From assembly GCF_003591035.1 (NCBI RefSeq), contig NZ_QYUO01000001.1, positions 496,001 through 560,000 of the forward strand: DNA of 64,000 bases, written 5' to 3'. The notes under the pieces were generated by a model, which was given only the letters and a program-made list of their open reading frames with translations, ran no database searches and had not been told where the DNA came from. The stretch is from Noviherbaspirillum saxi. Its GTDB lineage: Bacteria; Pseudomonadota; Gammaproteobacteria; Burkholderiales; Burkholderiaceae_D. The translations under genes and the position numbers were made by a program. Positions 20,655 to 28,549 of the stretch are shown piece after piece (position 1 is the first letter of the stretch; each line of letters begins with the position of its first letter).

Positions 20655-21800
20655 ATGCAGTTCACTACAAAAATGATTCCGTTGGCTGGCGCAATCGCAT
20701 TTGCTTTTGCAGGTACGGCAGCAGCCCAGGAGCAAGTCGTGAAGATCGGCCACGTCGGCCCGATCTCCGGCGCGATTGCACACCTGGGTAAGGACAACGA
20801 ATACGGCGCCCGCATGGCGATCGAAGAACTCAACGCCAAGGGCGTGACCATCGGCGGCAAGAAGGTCAAGTTCGAACTGCTGGCGGAAGACGACGCCGCC
20901 GACCCGAAGCAGGGCACCGCAGCAGCACAGAAGCTGGTCGACGCCAAGGTCAATGGCGTGATCGGTCACCTGAACTCCGGCACCACCATCCCGGCATCGA
21001 AGATCTATCACGATGCCGGCATTCCGCAGATCTCCCCATCGGCGACCAACCCCAAGTACACCCAGCAAGGCTTCAAGACGGCCTTCCGCGTGGTGGCCAA
21101 TGACGGCCAGCTCGGCGGCACACTGGGCCGCTACGCGGCCGAGCAGCTCAAGGCGAAGAAGGTTGCGGTGATCGACGACCGTACCGCCTACGGCCAGGGC
21201 GTGGCAGAAGAATTCATCAAGGGCGCCAAAGGCAAGGGCGTGCAAGTGGTTGCGCAGCAGTACACCAACGACAAGGCCACCGACTTCAACGCGATTCTGA
21301 CCGCCATCAAGGCCAAGAGCCCGGACGTCGTGTTCTTCGGCGGCATGGACGCGGTTGCCGGCCCGATGCTGCGCCAGATGAAGGCGCTGGGCATCAATGC
21401 CAAGTTCATGGGCGGCGACGGTATCTGTACCGAAGCGCTGGCACAACTGGCTGGCGACGCCCTCGGCGACAAGCAAGTAGTCTGCGCCGAAGCAGGCGGT
21501 GTGGAAGAAGCGCAGAAGAAGGGCATGGACGACTTCCGTGCGGCCTTCAAGAAGAAGTTCAACGTCGATGTGCAGATCTACGCACCGTATGTCTATGACG
21601 CCGTGATGGTCATGGTCGAAGCAATGAAGAAGGCCGACTCCGCGGATCCGGCGAAGTACCTGCCCGAACTGGCAAAGATCAACTACAAGGGTGTCACCGG
21701 CAATATCGCTTTCGACAACAAGGGCGATATCAAGAACGGCACTCTGACGCTGTATACCTATCAGGGCGGCAAGCGTACACAAATGGCGGTAGTCAAGTAA
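20655..21800 (+). CDS. Branched-chain amino-acid ABC transporter substrate-binding protein (orphan)
   Basis: 381-residue LivJ/BraC-type periplasmic binding protein: signal peptide ending AAAQ, then VVKIGHVGPISGAIAHLGKDNEYGARMAIEELN and SPSATNPKYTQQGFKTAFRVVANDGQLG, hallmarks of the type I periplasmic-binding fold. Strong RBS (TAGGAGACAA) before 20655. No livHMGF permease or ATPase genes are near, so it must use a distant transporter. Codon use looks biased towards a highly expressed gene. Downstream racemase and asparaginase genes hint at an acidic or amide amino acid, but specificity cannot be read here. Confidence 0.93.
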   Translation: MQFTTKMIPLAGAIAFAFAGTAAAQEQVVKIGHVGPISGAIAHLGKDNEYGARMAIEELNAKGVTIGGKKVKFELLAEDDAADPKQGTAAAQKLVDAKVNGVIGHLNSGTTIPASKIYHDAGIPQISPSATNPKYTQQGFKTAFRVVANDGQLGGTLGRYAAEQLKAKKVAVIDDRTAYGQGVAEEFIKGAKGKGVQVVAQQYTNDKATDFNAILTAIKAKSPDVVFFGGMDAVAGPMLRQMKALGINAKFMGGDGICTEALAQLAGDALGDKQVVCAEAGGVEEAQKKGMDDFRAAFKKKFNVDVQIYAPYVYDAVMVMVEAMKKADSADPAKYLPELAKINYKGVTGNIAFDNKGDIKNGTLTLYTYQGGKRTQMAVVK

Positions 21801-21830
21801 GCAATCGCCAGCATCACGCCAGTATCACGG

Positions 21831-21920
21831 CACGGCCGGTCGTCTGACCGGCCGTGCCGGTGGAATGCCGCTGCCGGCACGGTTGCCTGTCCAGTGCGGC
21901 TCGCGCCGGGCTGGACAGGC
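21831..21920 (+). promoter_or_regulatory. Two successive hairpins after the binding-protein gene
   Basis: CACGGCCGGTC (21831-21841) pairs perfectly with 21846-21856 (loop GTCT), and GCCTGTCCAG (21885-21894) with CTGGACAGGC (21911-21920). Neither is followed by a T-run. They may terminate with Rho or protect the 3' end of an abundant binding-protein mRNA; the racemase gene starts 80 bp further on. Confidence 0.55.
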
Positions 21921-21999
21921 ATCTCATCGCCCACAGTGGTGACACGTTCGCCACCTGCTGCCAAACTACCCTGACCAAATCGACAGGGAATGCCCAGCA

Positions 22000-22758
22000 A
22001 TGCATCCAATATCATCTTCCTCTACGGTCAATTTGTCCCGCAGCAAGATCGGCATCATTACCGGTTCCGGCCCTGAAGCCGGGATCGATCTGTGGGCCAA
22101 GCTGCTGCACGCGAACCGGGAAATTCACGGTGCGCAATTTCGCGGCGACCTCGATGCACCGAACGTCACGATTCTGTCGGAACCGGCGCTGGGCCTGTCG
22201 ATGGAACTGGATCTTCACGATGCGGCGGTATGGGAATGCCTGCGCAATGCGGCGAGCGCCATCGCGCAGCGCGTCGATTACTATGCCATCGCCTGCAATA
22301 CACTGAACCATTACCAATTGCGCCTGGATGCGCTCGGCTTGCCGGCAAAGCTGGTGTCGTTCGCCGATGTTGTCGTCGATTATCTGAAGCAAAGCGATAC
22401 GCAGCGCGTGGCCTTGCTGGGTGCACGGCCGGTGACCGATCTGGGCGAGTGGTCCCATTACCGCAAGCTTGCCGCGCATGTGCAGGTCGAACCATTGAAA
22501 GCAGTGCAGGCGGCGCAGCTGCACCAGCTGATCTACGACGTAAAAACGTATGGCGGCGCCGCCCCGCAGATACGCGACAAGTTCCGCGCGCTGCTGGATG
22601 GGCTGGAAGCCCGGACCGTCCTGCTGGCCTGTACCGAACTGCCGCTGATCCAGATGCAGCCCGACGACATGGCAGACAAACACCTCGTCGATGTCACCGC
22701 GCTGGTCGCGCGCAAGCTGGCACAGCTTGCTAACCAGGCCCCGGCTCCAACTGCGTAA
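22000..22758 (+). CDS. Aspartate/glutamate racemase family protein
   Basis: 252 residues of the cofactor-free Asp/Glu racemase fold. N-terminal IGIITGSGPEAGIDLW, and two catalytic-type cysteines, Cys99 (IACNTLNHY) and Cys211 (LLACTELPL), as needed for two-base racemisation. Aspartate racemase is more likely than glutamate racemase because of the 'GPEA' N-terminal pattern. It is 44 bp upstream of an asparaginase gene, which fits an aspartate-linked unit. Confidence 0.9.
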   Translation: MHPISSSSTVNLSRSKIGIITGSGPEAGIDLWAKLLHANREIHGAQFRGDLDAPNVTILSEPALGLSMELDLHDAAVWECLRNAASAIAQRVDYYAIACNTLNHYQLRLDALGLPAKLVSFADVVVDYLKQSDTQRVALLGARPVTDLGEWSHYRKLAAHVQVEPLKAVQAAQLHQLIYDVKTYGGAAPQIRDKFRALLDGLEARTVLLACTELPLIQMQPDDMADKHLVDVTALVARKLAQLANQAPAPTA

Positions 22759-22802
22759 CATCGACCATCCCGTTTATTTACCCACGATCCTTCCGACCAA
22801 CG

Positions 22803-23816
22803 ATGAGCAGAAAACACATCGGCCTGATTTATACCGGCGGTACTGTCGGCATGGCTCGCACCGAGCAAGGCTATGCGCCGATGCTCGACTTCGCCGCTGT
22901 ACTGGCGCGCCTGCTCGACAGCCATGGCGAAGCATTGCCGCGCCATACGCTGCATGCCTATCCGGCGCCGATAGACAGCACCAATGCAACTCCGCAGGAT
23001 TGGCAAGCGATAGGTCGCGATATCGCAGCCCGCTATGACGATTACGACGGTTTTGTGGTGCTGCATGGCACCGACACGATGGCCTACACCGCGACGGCCC
23101 TGTCGTACATGCTGCAAGGCTTGCGCAAGCCGGTGATTGTCACCGGTTCGCAGATTCCGCTCGGATCACCCCGTTCGGATGCTGCGCAAAACCTGATCAC
23201 CTCGCTGCAACTGGCCGCTTGCGACGAGCTGCATGAGGTGGCGATCTGTTTCGGCAAACGGCTGCTGCGCGGCAATCGGGCCACCAAGATCAGCACCGGG
23301 CAACTGGAAGCCTTTGACAGTCCCAACTATCCGGGACTGGCCGACATCGGTATCGATATTGCATTGAATACCCCAGCCTTGTTTCCCAAGCCGGGCACCG
23401 AACGCTTCGAACTGCCGGTCTATACCGATGCGCTCGTGCTCCCGGTCCGGTTCGTGCCCGGCATGCCTGTGCGCGTCGTGCAGGTCATGCTGGAGCTTGC
23501 GCCACGGGCGCTGATTCTTGAATGCTATGGCTCGGGCAATGCTCCTGACCGCGACCCGGCCTTGCTGCACATGCTGGGCGAGGCAAGCCGTCAGGGCATT
23601 GTCGTCGTCGCCTGCAGCCAATCGCTGCACGGCGGCGTAGAGATCGGCACGTATGCGGCCGGAGCCGGAATGAAGGCAGCCGGTGTCATTGGCGCCAGCG
23701 ACATGACCTTCGAAGCCATCTATGTAAAGCTGCATCATTTGCTAGCGCTCGGCCTGTCCACCGGTGCATTGCGCGAACGTTTCCTGCAGAACCTGAGCGG
23801 TGAGCTGAGTCTTTAG
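22803..23816 (+). CDS. ansA: Type I (cytoplasmic) L-asparaginase
   Basis: Hydrolyses asparagine to aspartate and ammonia. 337 residues without a signal peptide, so the cytosolic, lower-affinity type. It has the nucleophile motif IYTGGTVGM (Thr11) and the second triad motif FVVLHGTDTMAYTATALSYML. Normal length for AnsA. Same direction as the racemase gene upstream. Confidence 0.93.
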   Translation: MSRKHIGLIYTGGTVGMARTEQGYAPMLDFAAVLARLLDSHGEALPRHTLHAYPAPIDSTNATPQDWQAIGRDIAARYDDYDGFVVLHGTDTMAYTATALSYMLQGLRKPVIVTGSQIPLGSPRSDAAQNLITSLQLAACDELHEVAICFGKRLLRGNRATKISTGQLEAFDSPNYPGLADIGIDIALNTPALFPKPGTERFELPVYTDALVLPVRFVPGMPVRVVQVMLELAPRALILECYGSGNAPDRDPALLHMLGEASRQGIVVVACSQSLHGGVEIGTYAAGAGMKAAGVIGASDMTFEAIYVKLHHLLALGLSTGALRERFLQNLSGELSL

Positions 23817-23893
23817 AGCGGCAGCCTGCGCGCTGCGCATGGCTCGCATCCATGCAACAATGCGGGCTCGCAAATCACACGCTTAGCCCGCCC

Positions 23894-25060
23894 ATGTCAT
23901 TCGCCAAGGATTTTTCACTATCCGCAGTTGCCGCCGGCTTCGTGACCGTCCTCGTCGGTTTTACCAGTTCGGCCGTCATCGTCTTCCAGGGCGCGACGGC
24001 GCTCGGCGCAGGGCCGGCTGAAATCGGTTCATGGATGTGGGCGCTGGGATTGGGCATGGGCTTGACCTGCATCTTGTTGTCGTTGCAGCATCGGGTGCCG
24101 GTGGTGACCGCATGGTCGACTCCGGGGGCCGCCATGCTGATCAGCGGAGCCGCCGGCATCTCGCTCGGCGATGCGACCGGGGCATTTGTATTGTCGGCCG
24201 CGCTGATTGCGCTATGCGGATTTTCTGGCCTGTTCGAACGCATGATCAGCCGCATTCCCGTGTCGATCGCGTCCGGCATGCTTGCCGGCGTCCTGCTGCG
24301 TTTCGGACTCGACGCTTTCATCGCCATGAAGACGCAATTCGTGATGGCGTTTGCGATGTTTATCGTTTATCTGATCGGACGCAGGCTGTTGCCGCGCTAT
24401 GCGGTGATCGTCACGCTGGCGCTGGGCATTGCGATCGCCGGCGCGCAAGGCTTGCTGCATCTTGATGGCGTGCATTTCGCGCTGGCGCAACCGAAATGGA
24501 TAACGCCGACCTTGTCATTCCCGGCGATCGTCGGCGTCGCGCTGCCTTTGTTTGTTGTGACGATGGCGTCGCAAAACGTGCCGGGCGTCGCCGCGATCCG
24601 TGCCTCCGGTTTTTCGGCGCCGATCTCGCCGGTCATTGGATGGATAGGGATTGCCAACTTCGTGCTTGCACCCTTCGGCGGCTTTGCACTGAACCTGGCC
24701 GCCATCACGGCGGCGATCTGCATGGGACGCGAAGCGCACGAAGACCCGGCACGGCGTTATGTCGCGGCAGTGGCCGCAGGCGTGTTCTATCTGTTGATCG
24801 GCCTGTTCGGCGCTACCGTGGGCGCGGTATTCGCCGCGTTCCCGAAGGAACTGGTGTTGGTGATCGCCGGACTCGCGCTGTTCGGCACCATCGGCAACGG
24901 ACTTGCTTCCGCGCTGGCGCACGAGCGCGAGCGTGAGCCAGCGCTGGTCACGTTCCTTGTCACCGCATCCGGGGTGTCGTTGTTCGGCATCGGATCGGCA
25001 TTCTGGGGTTTGGTGGCGGGTGTGATTGCTTTGCTGACCCTGAATGCCGGCAAGCGGTAG
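23894..25060 (+). CDS. benE: Benzoate/H+ symporter BenE family transporter
   Basis: About 388 residues with 11-12 TM segments. BenE-type opening AVAAGFVTVLVGFTSSAVIVFQ, and TAWSTPGAAML and GGFALNLAAITAAICMG segments. Start 23894 (MSFAKDFS) fits the family better than the 14-residue longer version. No benABCD catabolic genes lie nearby, so the substrate could be another aromatic acid or purine-like compound. A palindromic repeat starts 56 bp after the stop. Confidence 0.92.
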   Translation: MSFAKDFSLSAVAAGFVTVLVGFTSSAVIVFQGATALGAGPAEIGSWMWALGLGMGLTCILLSLQHRVPVVTAWSTPGAAMLISGAAGISLGDATGAFVLSAALIALCGFSGLFERMISRIPVSIASGMLAGVLLRFGLDAFIAMKTQFVMAFAMFIVYLIGRRLLPRYAVIVTLALGIAIAGAQGLLHLDGVHFALAQPKWITPTLSFPAIVGVALPLFVVTMASQNVPGVAAIRASGFSAPISPVIGWIGIANFVLAPFGGFALNLAAITAAICMGREAHEDPARRYVAAVAAGVFYLLIGLFGATVGAVFAAFPKELVLVIAGLALFGTIGNGLASALAHEREREPALVTFLVTASGVSLFGIGSAFWGLVAGVIALLTLNAGKR

Positions 25061-25116
25061 TTGCCGCGCAGGTCGATGTGACGGCTTTCGACGATGCGTA
25101 TCCGTCCGCCAGCCAT

Positions 25117-25276
25117 TAGAGCAGTTTCACCCTGACTGTACCGTCGATGCCGGGCGCTTTGCCAGTGGCACTGCGTTGCGACTCCTTGCCATGGCTCGCC
25201 ATGTCGCGTCGCCGCGCCTTGTTCCACAGGCAAATCGCCTCGGCTTCGCCTGGCAAGTCAGGGTGAAACTGCTCTA
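25117..25276. mobile_element. Palindromic repeat element, family A copy 1 (160 bp)
   Basis: A 160-bp element whose ends are a perfect 21-bp inverted repeat beginning TAGAGCAGTTTCACCCTGAC. Weaker complementarity continues inward (GCCGGGCGCTTTGCC against GCCGAGGCGATTTGCC in the other arm), and the exact centre is CATGGC-TC-GCCATG (25190-25203). So the whole unit can fold as one long hairpin. Ends are TA...TA, as for elements that target TA. No coding capacity; MITE-like. Its right end supplies the stop codon of the minus-strand cupin gene. A second copy lies at 27890-28063. Confidence 0.85.
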
Positions 25277-25585
25277 GACACTGCCTTCCGTTTCAATGAC
25301 AAGAATGCGTGCTGCGCCGCGCGGATGCGCGACATGCTCGCAACCGACACCTGCAAAGAAGACATCGCCGCCGCGCAGTTCGGCCACCTGTTCGACGCCG
25401 CCGGCGCGGTAGTGCATGTCCACGATGCCGTCGAGCACTGCGAACACTTCCTCGCCGTCGTTGACATGCCACTTGTAGGGCGCATCGGTCCAGTGCAGGC
25501 GCGTGGTCACGCCATTCATATTGGCGATGTCGAGCGCTCCCCAGGCACGCTCGGCGGTGAATTCTTTGCTGCGGATGATTTTCAT
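25274..25585 (-). CDS. Small cupin-domain protein
   Basis: 103 residues, single cupin barrel: HVNDGEEVFAVLDGIVDMHYR, LRGGDVFFAGVGCEHVAHP. The metal-binding pattern is only partly kept (His in KWHVNDGEE and CEHVAH). Function unknown; such proteins often bind small ligands. The TAG stop lies within the palindromic repeat end, so the original C-terminus may have been changed by the insertion. Confidence 0.85.
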   Translation of the reverse strand: MKIIRSKEFTAERAWGALDIANMNGVTTRLHWTDAPYKWHVNDGEEVFAVLDGIVDMHYRAGGVEQVAELRGGDVFFAGVGCEHVAHPRGAARILVIETEGSV

Positions 25586-25613
25586 TGTGGCTCTCTGTTA
25601 CGTAATCTGAATT

Positions 25614-26078
25614 CTATTCTGCGGTTTGCAGCATGCCTGGCGCATGGATGACATTGGCAAAGGAAAACGCGAATTCCGTATCGCCATTCAACTGCAAATA
25701 GGCAAGGCGTTCCTTCGCTTCGGCGATGGTGGGTATATGCCCCGGCGCAATCCACCACAATGCGGTATAGGGTTCACGGAAGCGCTCGAACCAGCTTTTG
25801 CGTTGCCGCATGACCTGGGCGTGCGCGCTGCGATAGACGAATTGCTTCAAGTGCTCGACCGATGCCCATACCGACATGTTGAACAGCACGCGGTCGTCGT
25901 TATAAGGATTCAATGAGGTGGCGTTTCCTGCATCGGTCTTGAGCCGCCAGACGAAACCCGGGCTGCTGTCCGCAACGGCATTGATATCGTCGAGGCGAGC
26001 CACGAAGCCTGCCATGACCGGATCGTCGATCGGAGCAAGCGCGCGTGCGATATTCACCTGTGCAATATGGCATTTCAT
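25614..26078 (-). CDS. DUF3291 family protein
   Basis: 154 residues matching the DUF3291 pattern: AQVNIARALAPIDDPVMAGFVARLDDINAVAD, GFVWRL, NMSVWASVEHLKQFVYRSAH and ALWWIAPGHIPT. The fold is related to ABM-type monooxygenase barrels; the function is unknown. 28 bp upstream of the cupin gene in the same direction, so probably cotranscribed. Confidence 0.88.
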   Translation of the reverse strand: MKCHIAQVNIARALAPIDDPVMAGFVARLDDINAVADSSPGFVWRLKTDAGNATSLNPYNDDRVLFNMSVWASVEHLKQFVYRSAHAQVMRQRKSWFERFREPYTALWWIAPGHIPTIAEAKERLAYLQLNGDTEFAFSFANVIHAPGMLQTAE

Positions 26079-26110
26079 GCCGGTCTCCCGTTATTGTTTG
26101 AATGATGACA

Positions 26111-26136
26111 AAAAGAGAGGCACGCCTGCGTGCCTC
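26111..26136 (-). terminator. Intrinsic terminator for the DUF2917 gene
   Basis: On the minus strand GAGGCACGC...GCGTGCCTC (26117-26136) is followed by TCTTTTTG (26111-26116 and on). It sits 11 bp after the DUF2917 stop. Confidence 0.8.
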
Positions 26137-26147
26137 CTTTGGATGAA

Positions 26148-26501
26148 TCAGCAGGCGTCGTTGCAGACGCGATGGCGCTTCAGGCAGGCCTGTACCGTAG
26201 CATGGCCGAATGCGCGCTGGCCGAGAGCGGCAATCCATGCGGCGACATTCTGCAGTGTCTGTTTCGCACCGGGGCGGCGGGTATCGATGCTGCTGGCGGT
26301 ATCGGCTTCGACTACGATCAACCGGCCCGGGATCGTGGTAAAGGTATCGCCGGCGCTGAGCCAGTAATCGTGTTTGATGCCTTCCACGGTCAACCATACA
26401 TTGCCGCGGGTAATGCGCAAGGTCTGGGCATGCGATGCGACGCCGGAAATGGCTTCGCCGGGTTCGATGGATAGCAGCTGGTTTGTGAATAGTCCTCTCA
26501 T
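26148..26501 (-). CDS. DUF2917 domain protein
   Basis: 117 residues: LLSIEPGEAISGVASHAQTLRITRGNVWLTVEG, DYWLSAGDTFTTIPGRLIVVEA, the DUF2917 beta-barrel pattern. The start at 26501 (MRGLFTNQ) is chosen because the longer frame runs through the divergent promoter region. In many Burkholderiales a DUF2917 gene lies divergent from a LysR gene, as here, so it is probably a target of that regulator. Function unknown. Confidence 0.88.
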   Translation of the reverse strand: MRGLFTNQLLSIEPGEAISGVASHAQTLRITRGNVWLTVEGIKHDYWLSAGDTFTTIPGRLIVVEADTASSIDTRRPGAKQTLQNVAAWIAALGQRAFGHATVQACLKRHRVCNDAC

Positions 26502-26649
26502 GACAGTACACTCCTGAAAGTGCTGGCCGGGTGCCGATGCAGGCTTGCATATGCCGACAATCCCCAACCACGCGAAATCATTGTAGAACTTGCGCAGCCC
26601 TTGTCTAAACGATATATTTTGGCTTTCTTTGTTAAAAAAACTCACAAAG

Positions 26650-27564
26650 ATGGCTGATCTTCGACGTCTTCCCAACTTGGCTGCATTGCGCGCTTTCGAA
26701 GCTGCGGCGCGCCATCAGAACTTCTCCCGCGCGGCGGAGGAAATTCATGTCACCCATGGTGCAATTAGCCATCAGATCCGGGCACTGGAAGAGGAACTCG
26801 GCGTGGCGCTGTTTGCCCGGCACGGCAAGCGCATTGCCATCACGCCCGAAGGCGAGCGCTTCGCTGTCGTGTTGCGCAAGTCCCTGGGCGACATCGCCGC
26901 CGCGGCCGCAGCGCTCAGGCTGGACAGCAAGCACCAGCGCTTGACGATCACCGCCTTGCCTTCGTTTGCCGCGCGCTGGCTGTCGCCGCGCCTCGGGCGT
27001 TTCATCGAGCAGCATCCCGATCTGGAAGTGATGCTGCAGTCGAGCGGCCATCTGACCGATTTCGTGCGCGAGTCGGTCGATATCGGCATTCGTTTCGGAC
27101 GCGGGAATTATCCGGGGCTGGTGGTGGAAAAACTGCTCGACGATTATTACTATCCGGTCATCAGCCCGCGCTTCAATGGCGGCAAGCTGCCGCGCACGCC
27201 GGCGGAAATGGTGCAAAGTCCGCTGCTGCGCTGCGAAGGCGAACCATGGACGCCGTGGTTCCGCGAAGCGGGGCTGGACTTGCTGGAACCGACCGGAGGG
27301 CTGGTATTTCAGGATTCATCGATGCTGATACGGGCGGCCGCCGAAGGGCATGGAATCGCGCTGGCGCGCCACGTAGTAGCGATGACCGACCTGGCGTCGG
27401 GCGACGTGGTGCGGCTGTTCGATATCGCGGCGAAATGTACGCTGTCGTATTTTCTCGTGTGTCCGCAAGAGTCGCTGGCGAAGCCGCAGGTCCAGGCATT
27501 CCGGCAGTGGATGCGCGACGAAGTCGCGCGGCCTGAGCAGGCTCAGCTTACAGCACGACCTTGA
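26650..27564 (+). CDS. LysR-type regulator (GcvA-like)
   Basis: 304 residues. N-terminal winged HTH (LAALRAFEAAARHQNFSRAAEEIHVTHGAISHQIRALEEELG) is GcvA-like; the effector domain follows (LTITALPSFAARWLSPRLGRF). It probably acts on its own gene and the divergent DUF2917 gene, 148 bp away. The 3' end overlaps the convergent ybeD by 17 nt. Confidence 0.93.
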   Translation: MADLRRLPNLAALRAFEAAARHQNFSRAAEEIHVTHGAISHQIRALEEELGVALFARHGKRIAITPEGERFAVVLRKSLGDIAAAAAALRLDSKHQRLTITALPSFAARWLSPRLGRFIEQHPDLEVMLQSSGHLTDFVRESVDIGIRFGRGNYPGLVVEKLLDDYYYPVISPRFNGGKLPRTPAEMVQSPLLRCEGEPWTPWFREAGLDLLEPTGGLVFQDSSMLIRAAAEGHGIALARHVVAMTDLASGDVVRLFDIAAKCTLSYFLVCPQESLAKPQVQAFRQWMRDEVARPEQAQLTARP

Positions 27565-27817
27565 CCATGGGATGCGAAGACAGCTCGCGGTACAGGTTGT
27601 CGAGCTGCTCGCGGCTGGTCGCGAGGACGGTCACGGTCAGTGCGAGATAAGTGCCCTTGGACGAGGGCCGCATTTCCATCTTGCCTGCATGAAAAGTCGG
27701 ATCATGGCGCTTGACGACATCCACCATGGTTTGGGCAAAGGCATCCTGCATGACGCCCATGATCTTGATCGGGAAATCGCTCGGGTATTCGATGAGGCTT
27801 TCGGTAGGCTGGGACAT
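27548..27817 (-). CDS. ybeD: DUF493 (YbeD/UPF0250) small protein
   Basis: 89 residues: ESLIEYPSDFPIKIMGV, GTYLALTVTVLATSREQLDNLYRELSSHPMVKVVL, the ACT-like DUF493 fold. In E. coli and betaproteobacteria it lies between dacA and lipB. Here dacA is still upstream, but lipB is 8.6 kb downstream, so the cluster has been split. The start at 27817 is just below a strong hairpin (27835-27867) in the presumed 5' leader. Confidence 0.93.
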   Translation of the reverse strand: MSQPTESLIEYPSDFPIKIMGVMQDAFAQTMVDVVKRHDPTFHAGKMEMRPSSKGTYLALTVTVLATSREQLDNLYRELSSHPMVKVVL

Positions 27818-27834
27818 GACGGCATTCCGGCTGC

Positions 27835-27867
27835 GGCTGCCGGCAATTGCATATTGCAGCGGCAGCC
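27835..27867 (-). promoter_or_regulatory. Hairpin in the ybeD 5' leader
   Basis: GGCTGCCG (27835-27842) pairs with CGGCAGCC (27860-27867), and inside it GCAAT (27843-27847) pairs with ATTGC (27853-27857), with a 2-nt bulge. It lies 17 nt upstream of the ybeD ATG, so it could affect ribosome access or be the end of an upstream transcript. No T-run. Confidence 0.5.
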
Positions 27868-27889
27868 TGATTGAACAGGGCGTTGACCT

Positions 27890-28063
27890 TAGAGCAGTTT
27901 CATCCTGACTGTACCGTCGATGCCGGACGCTTTGCCAGTGGCACCGCGTTGCGAGGGGCCGCCGAGGCCTCCTTGCCATGGCTCGCCATGTCGCGTCGCC
28001 GCGCCTTGTTCCACAGGCAAATCGCCTCGGCCTCGCCTGGCAAGTCAGGATGAAACTGCTCTA
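27890..28063. mobile_element. Palindromic repeat element, family A copy 2 (174 bp)
   Basis: Second copy of the element at 25117-25276, same orientation and nearly identical over its length, but with a 14-bp insertion (GGGGCCGCCGAGGC) in the left arm only. The end repeats differ from copy 1 at one position (TTTCATCCTG here, TTTCACCCTG there), and the opposite end carries the matching complementary change. The centre CATGGC-TC-GCCATG (27977-27990) is unchanged. It lies between the DUF1330 gene and ybeD. Confidence 0.85.
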
Positions 28064-28085
28064 GCAGGTCGGCAATGCCGGTATT

Positions 28086-28376
28086 TTACGCCGTTGCGTC
28101 CAGGCTGATGAGTACGACATCGGCGCCGGCATCGCGCAGTGGAATCAGCGCCTGGTACTGCGCCGACTGATGCCATGCATGGATGGCTTCCTTGTCCGGA
28201 AAACGGGCGACCACGGTATCGGTCTGCGGATGCACGCCGTTCAGCACTTCAACCGTATTCCCTCGGAACACCAGTTCGCCGCCCCACGCGGCGAACGTCG
28301 CGCCGACCTGCGACCGGTAGGCATTCCATTTTTCGGGATTCTTGATGCTGATGTGACCGATGATGTAGGCAGGCAT
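28086..28376 (-). CDS. DUF1330 family protein
   Basis: 96 residues: MPAYIIGHISIKNPEKWNAY, GGELVFRGNTVEVLNG, VVARFPDKEAIHAWHQSAQYQALIPLR, the DUF1330 dimeric alpha/beta-barrel pattern. Unknown function. The shorter start at 28376 fits the family exactly. It sits between the dacA terminator and repeat copy 2, so it may be a recent addition to the dacA-ybeD interval. Confidence 0.9.
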   Translation of the reverse strand: MPAYIIGHISIKNPEKWNAYRSQVGATFAAWGGELVFRGNTVEVLNGVHPQTDTVVARFPDKEAIHAWHQSAQYQALIPLRDAGADVVLISLDATA

Positions 28377-28459
28377 GGTGTTTCGGAGTGATGGCGGAAC
28401 GGCCAGTGTACTGCAGGACAATGGAATCGGCGATCGGGGCCAACGAAGGCGGCACGGAA

Positions 28460-28500
28460 AAGAAAAAAGCGGATTGTCATGCACGATGACAATCCGCTTT
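28460..28500 (-). terminator. Strong intrinsic terminator of dacA
   Basis: A perfect 15-bp stem (28466-28480 with 28486-28500, 5-nt loop) followed on the minus strand by CTTTTTTCTTTTC. It lies 50 bp after the dacA stop. Confidence 0.92.
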
Positions 28501-28549
28501 GTCGTTCAGCCTGCATGGGACGCGATGCCCGTGCAAATGGCTTGCAGTA

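Noticed and set aside
20640..21782. 380-codon minus-strand frame opposite the binding-protein gene
   Set aside because: Shadow of a highly codon-biased gene; no recognisable features.
23821..23893. CATGGCTCG-like sequence resembling the palindrome core between asparaginase and benE
   Set aside because: Only a short partial match; no arms or terminal repeats around it, so probably chance.
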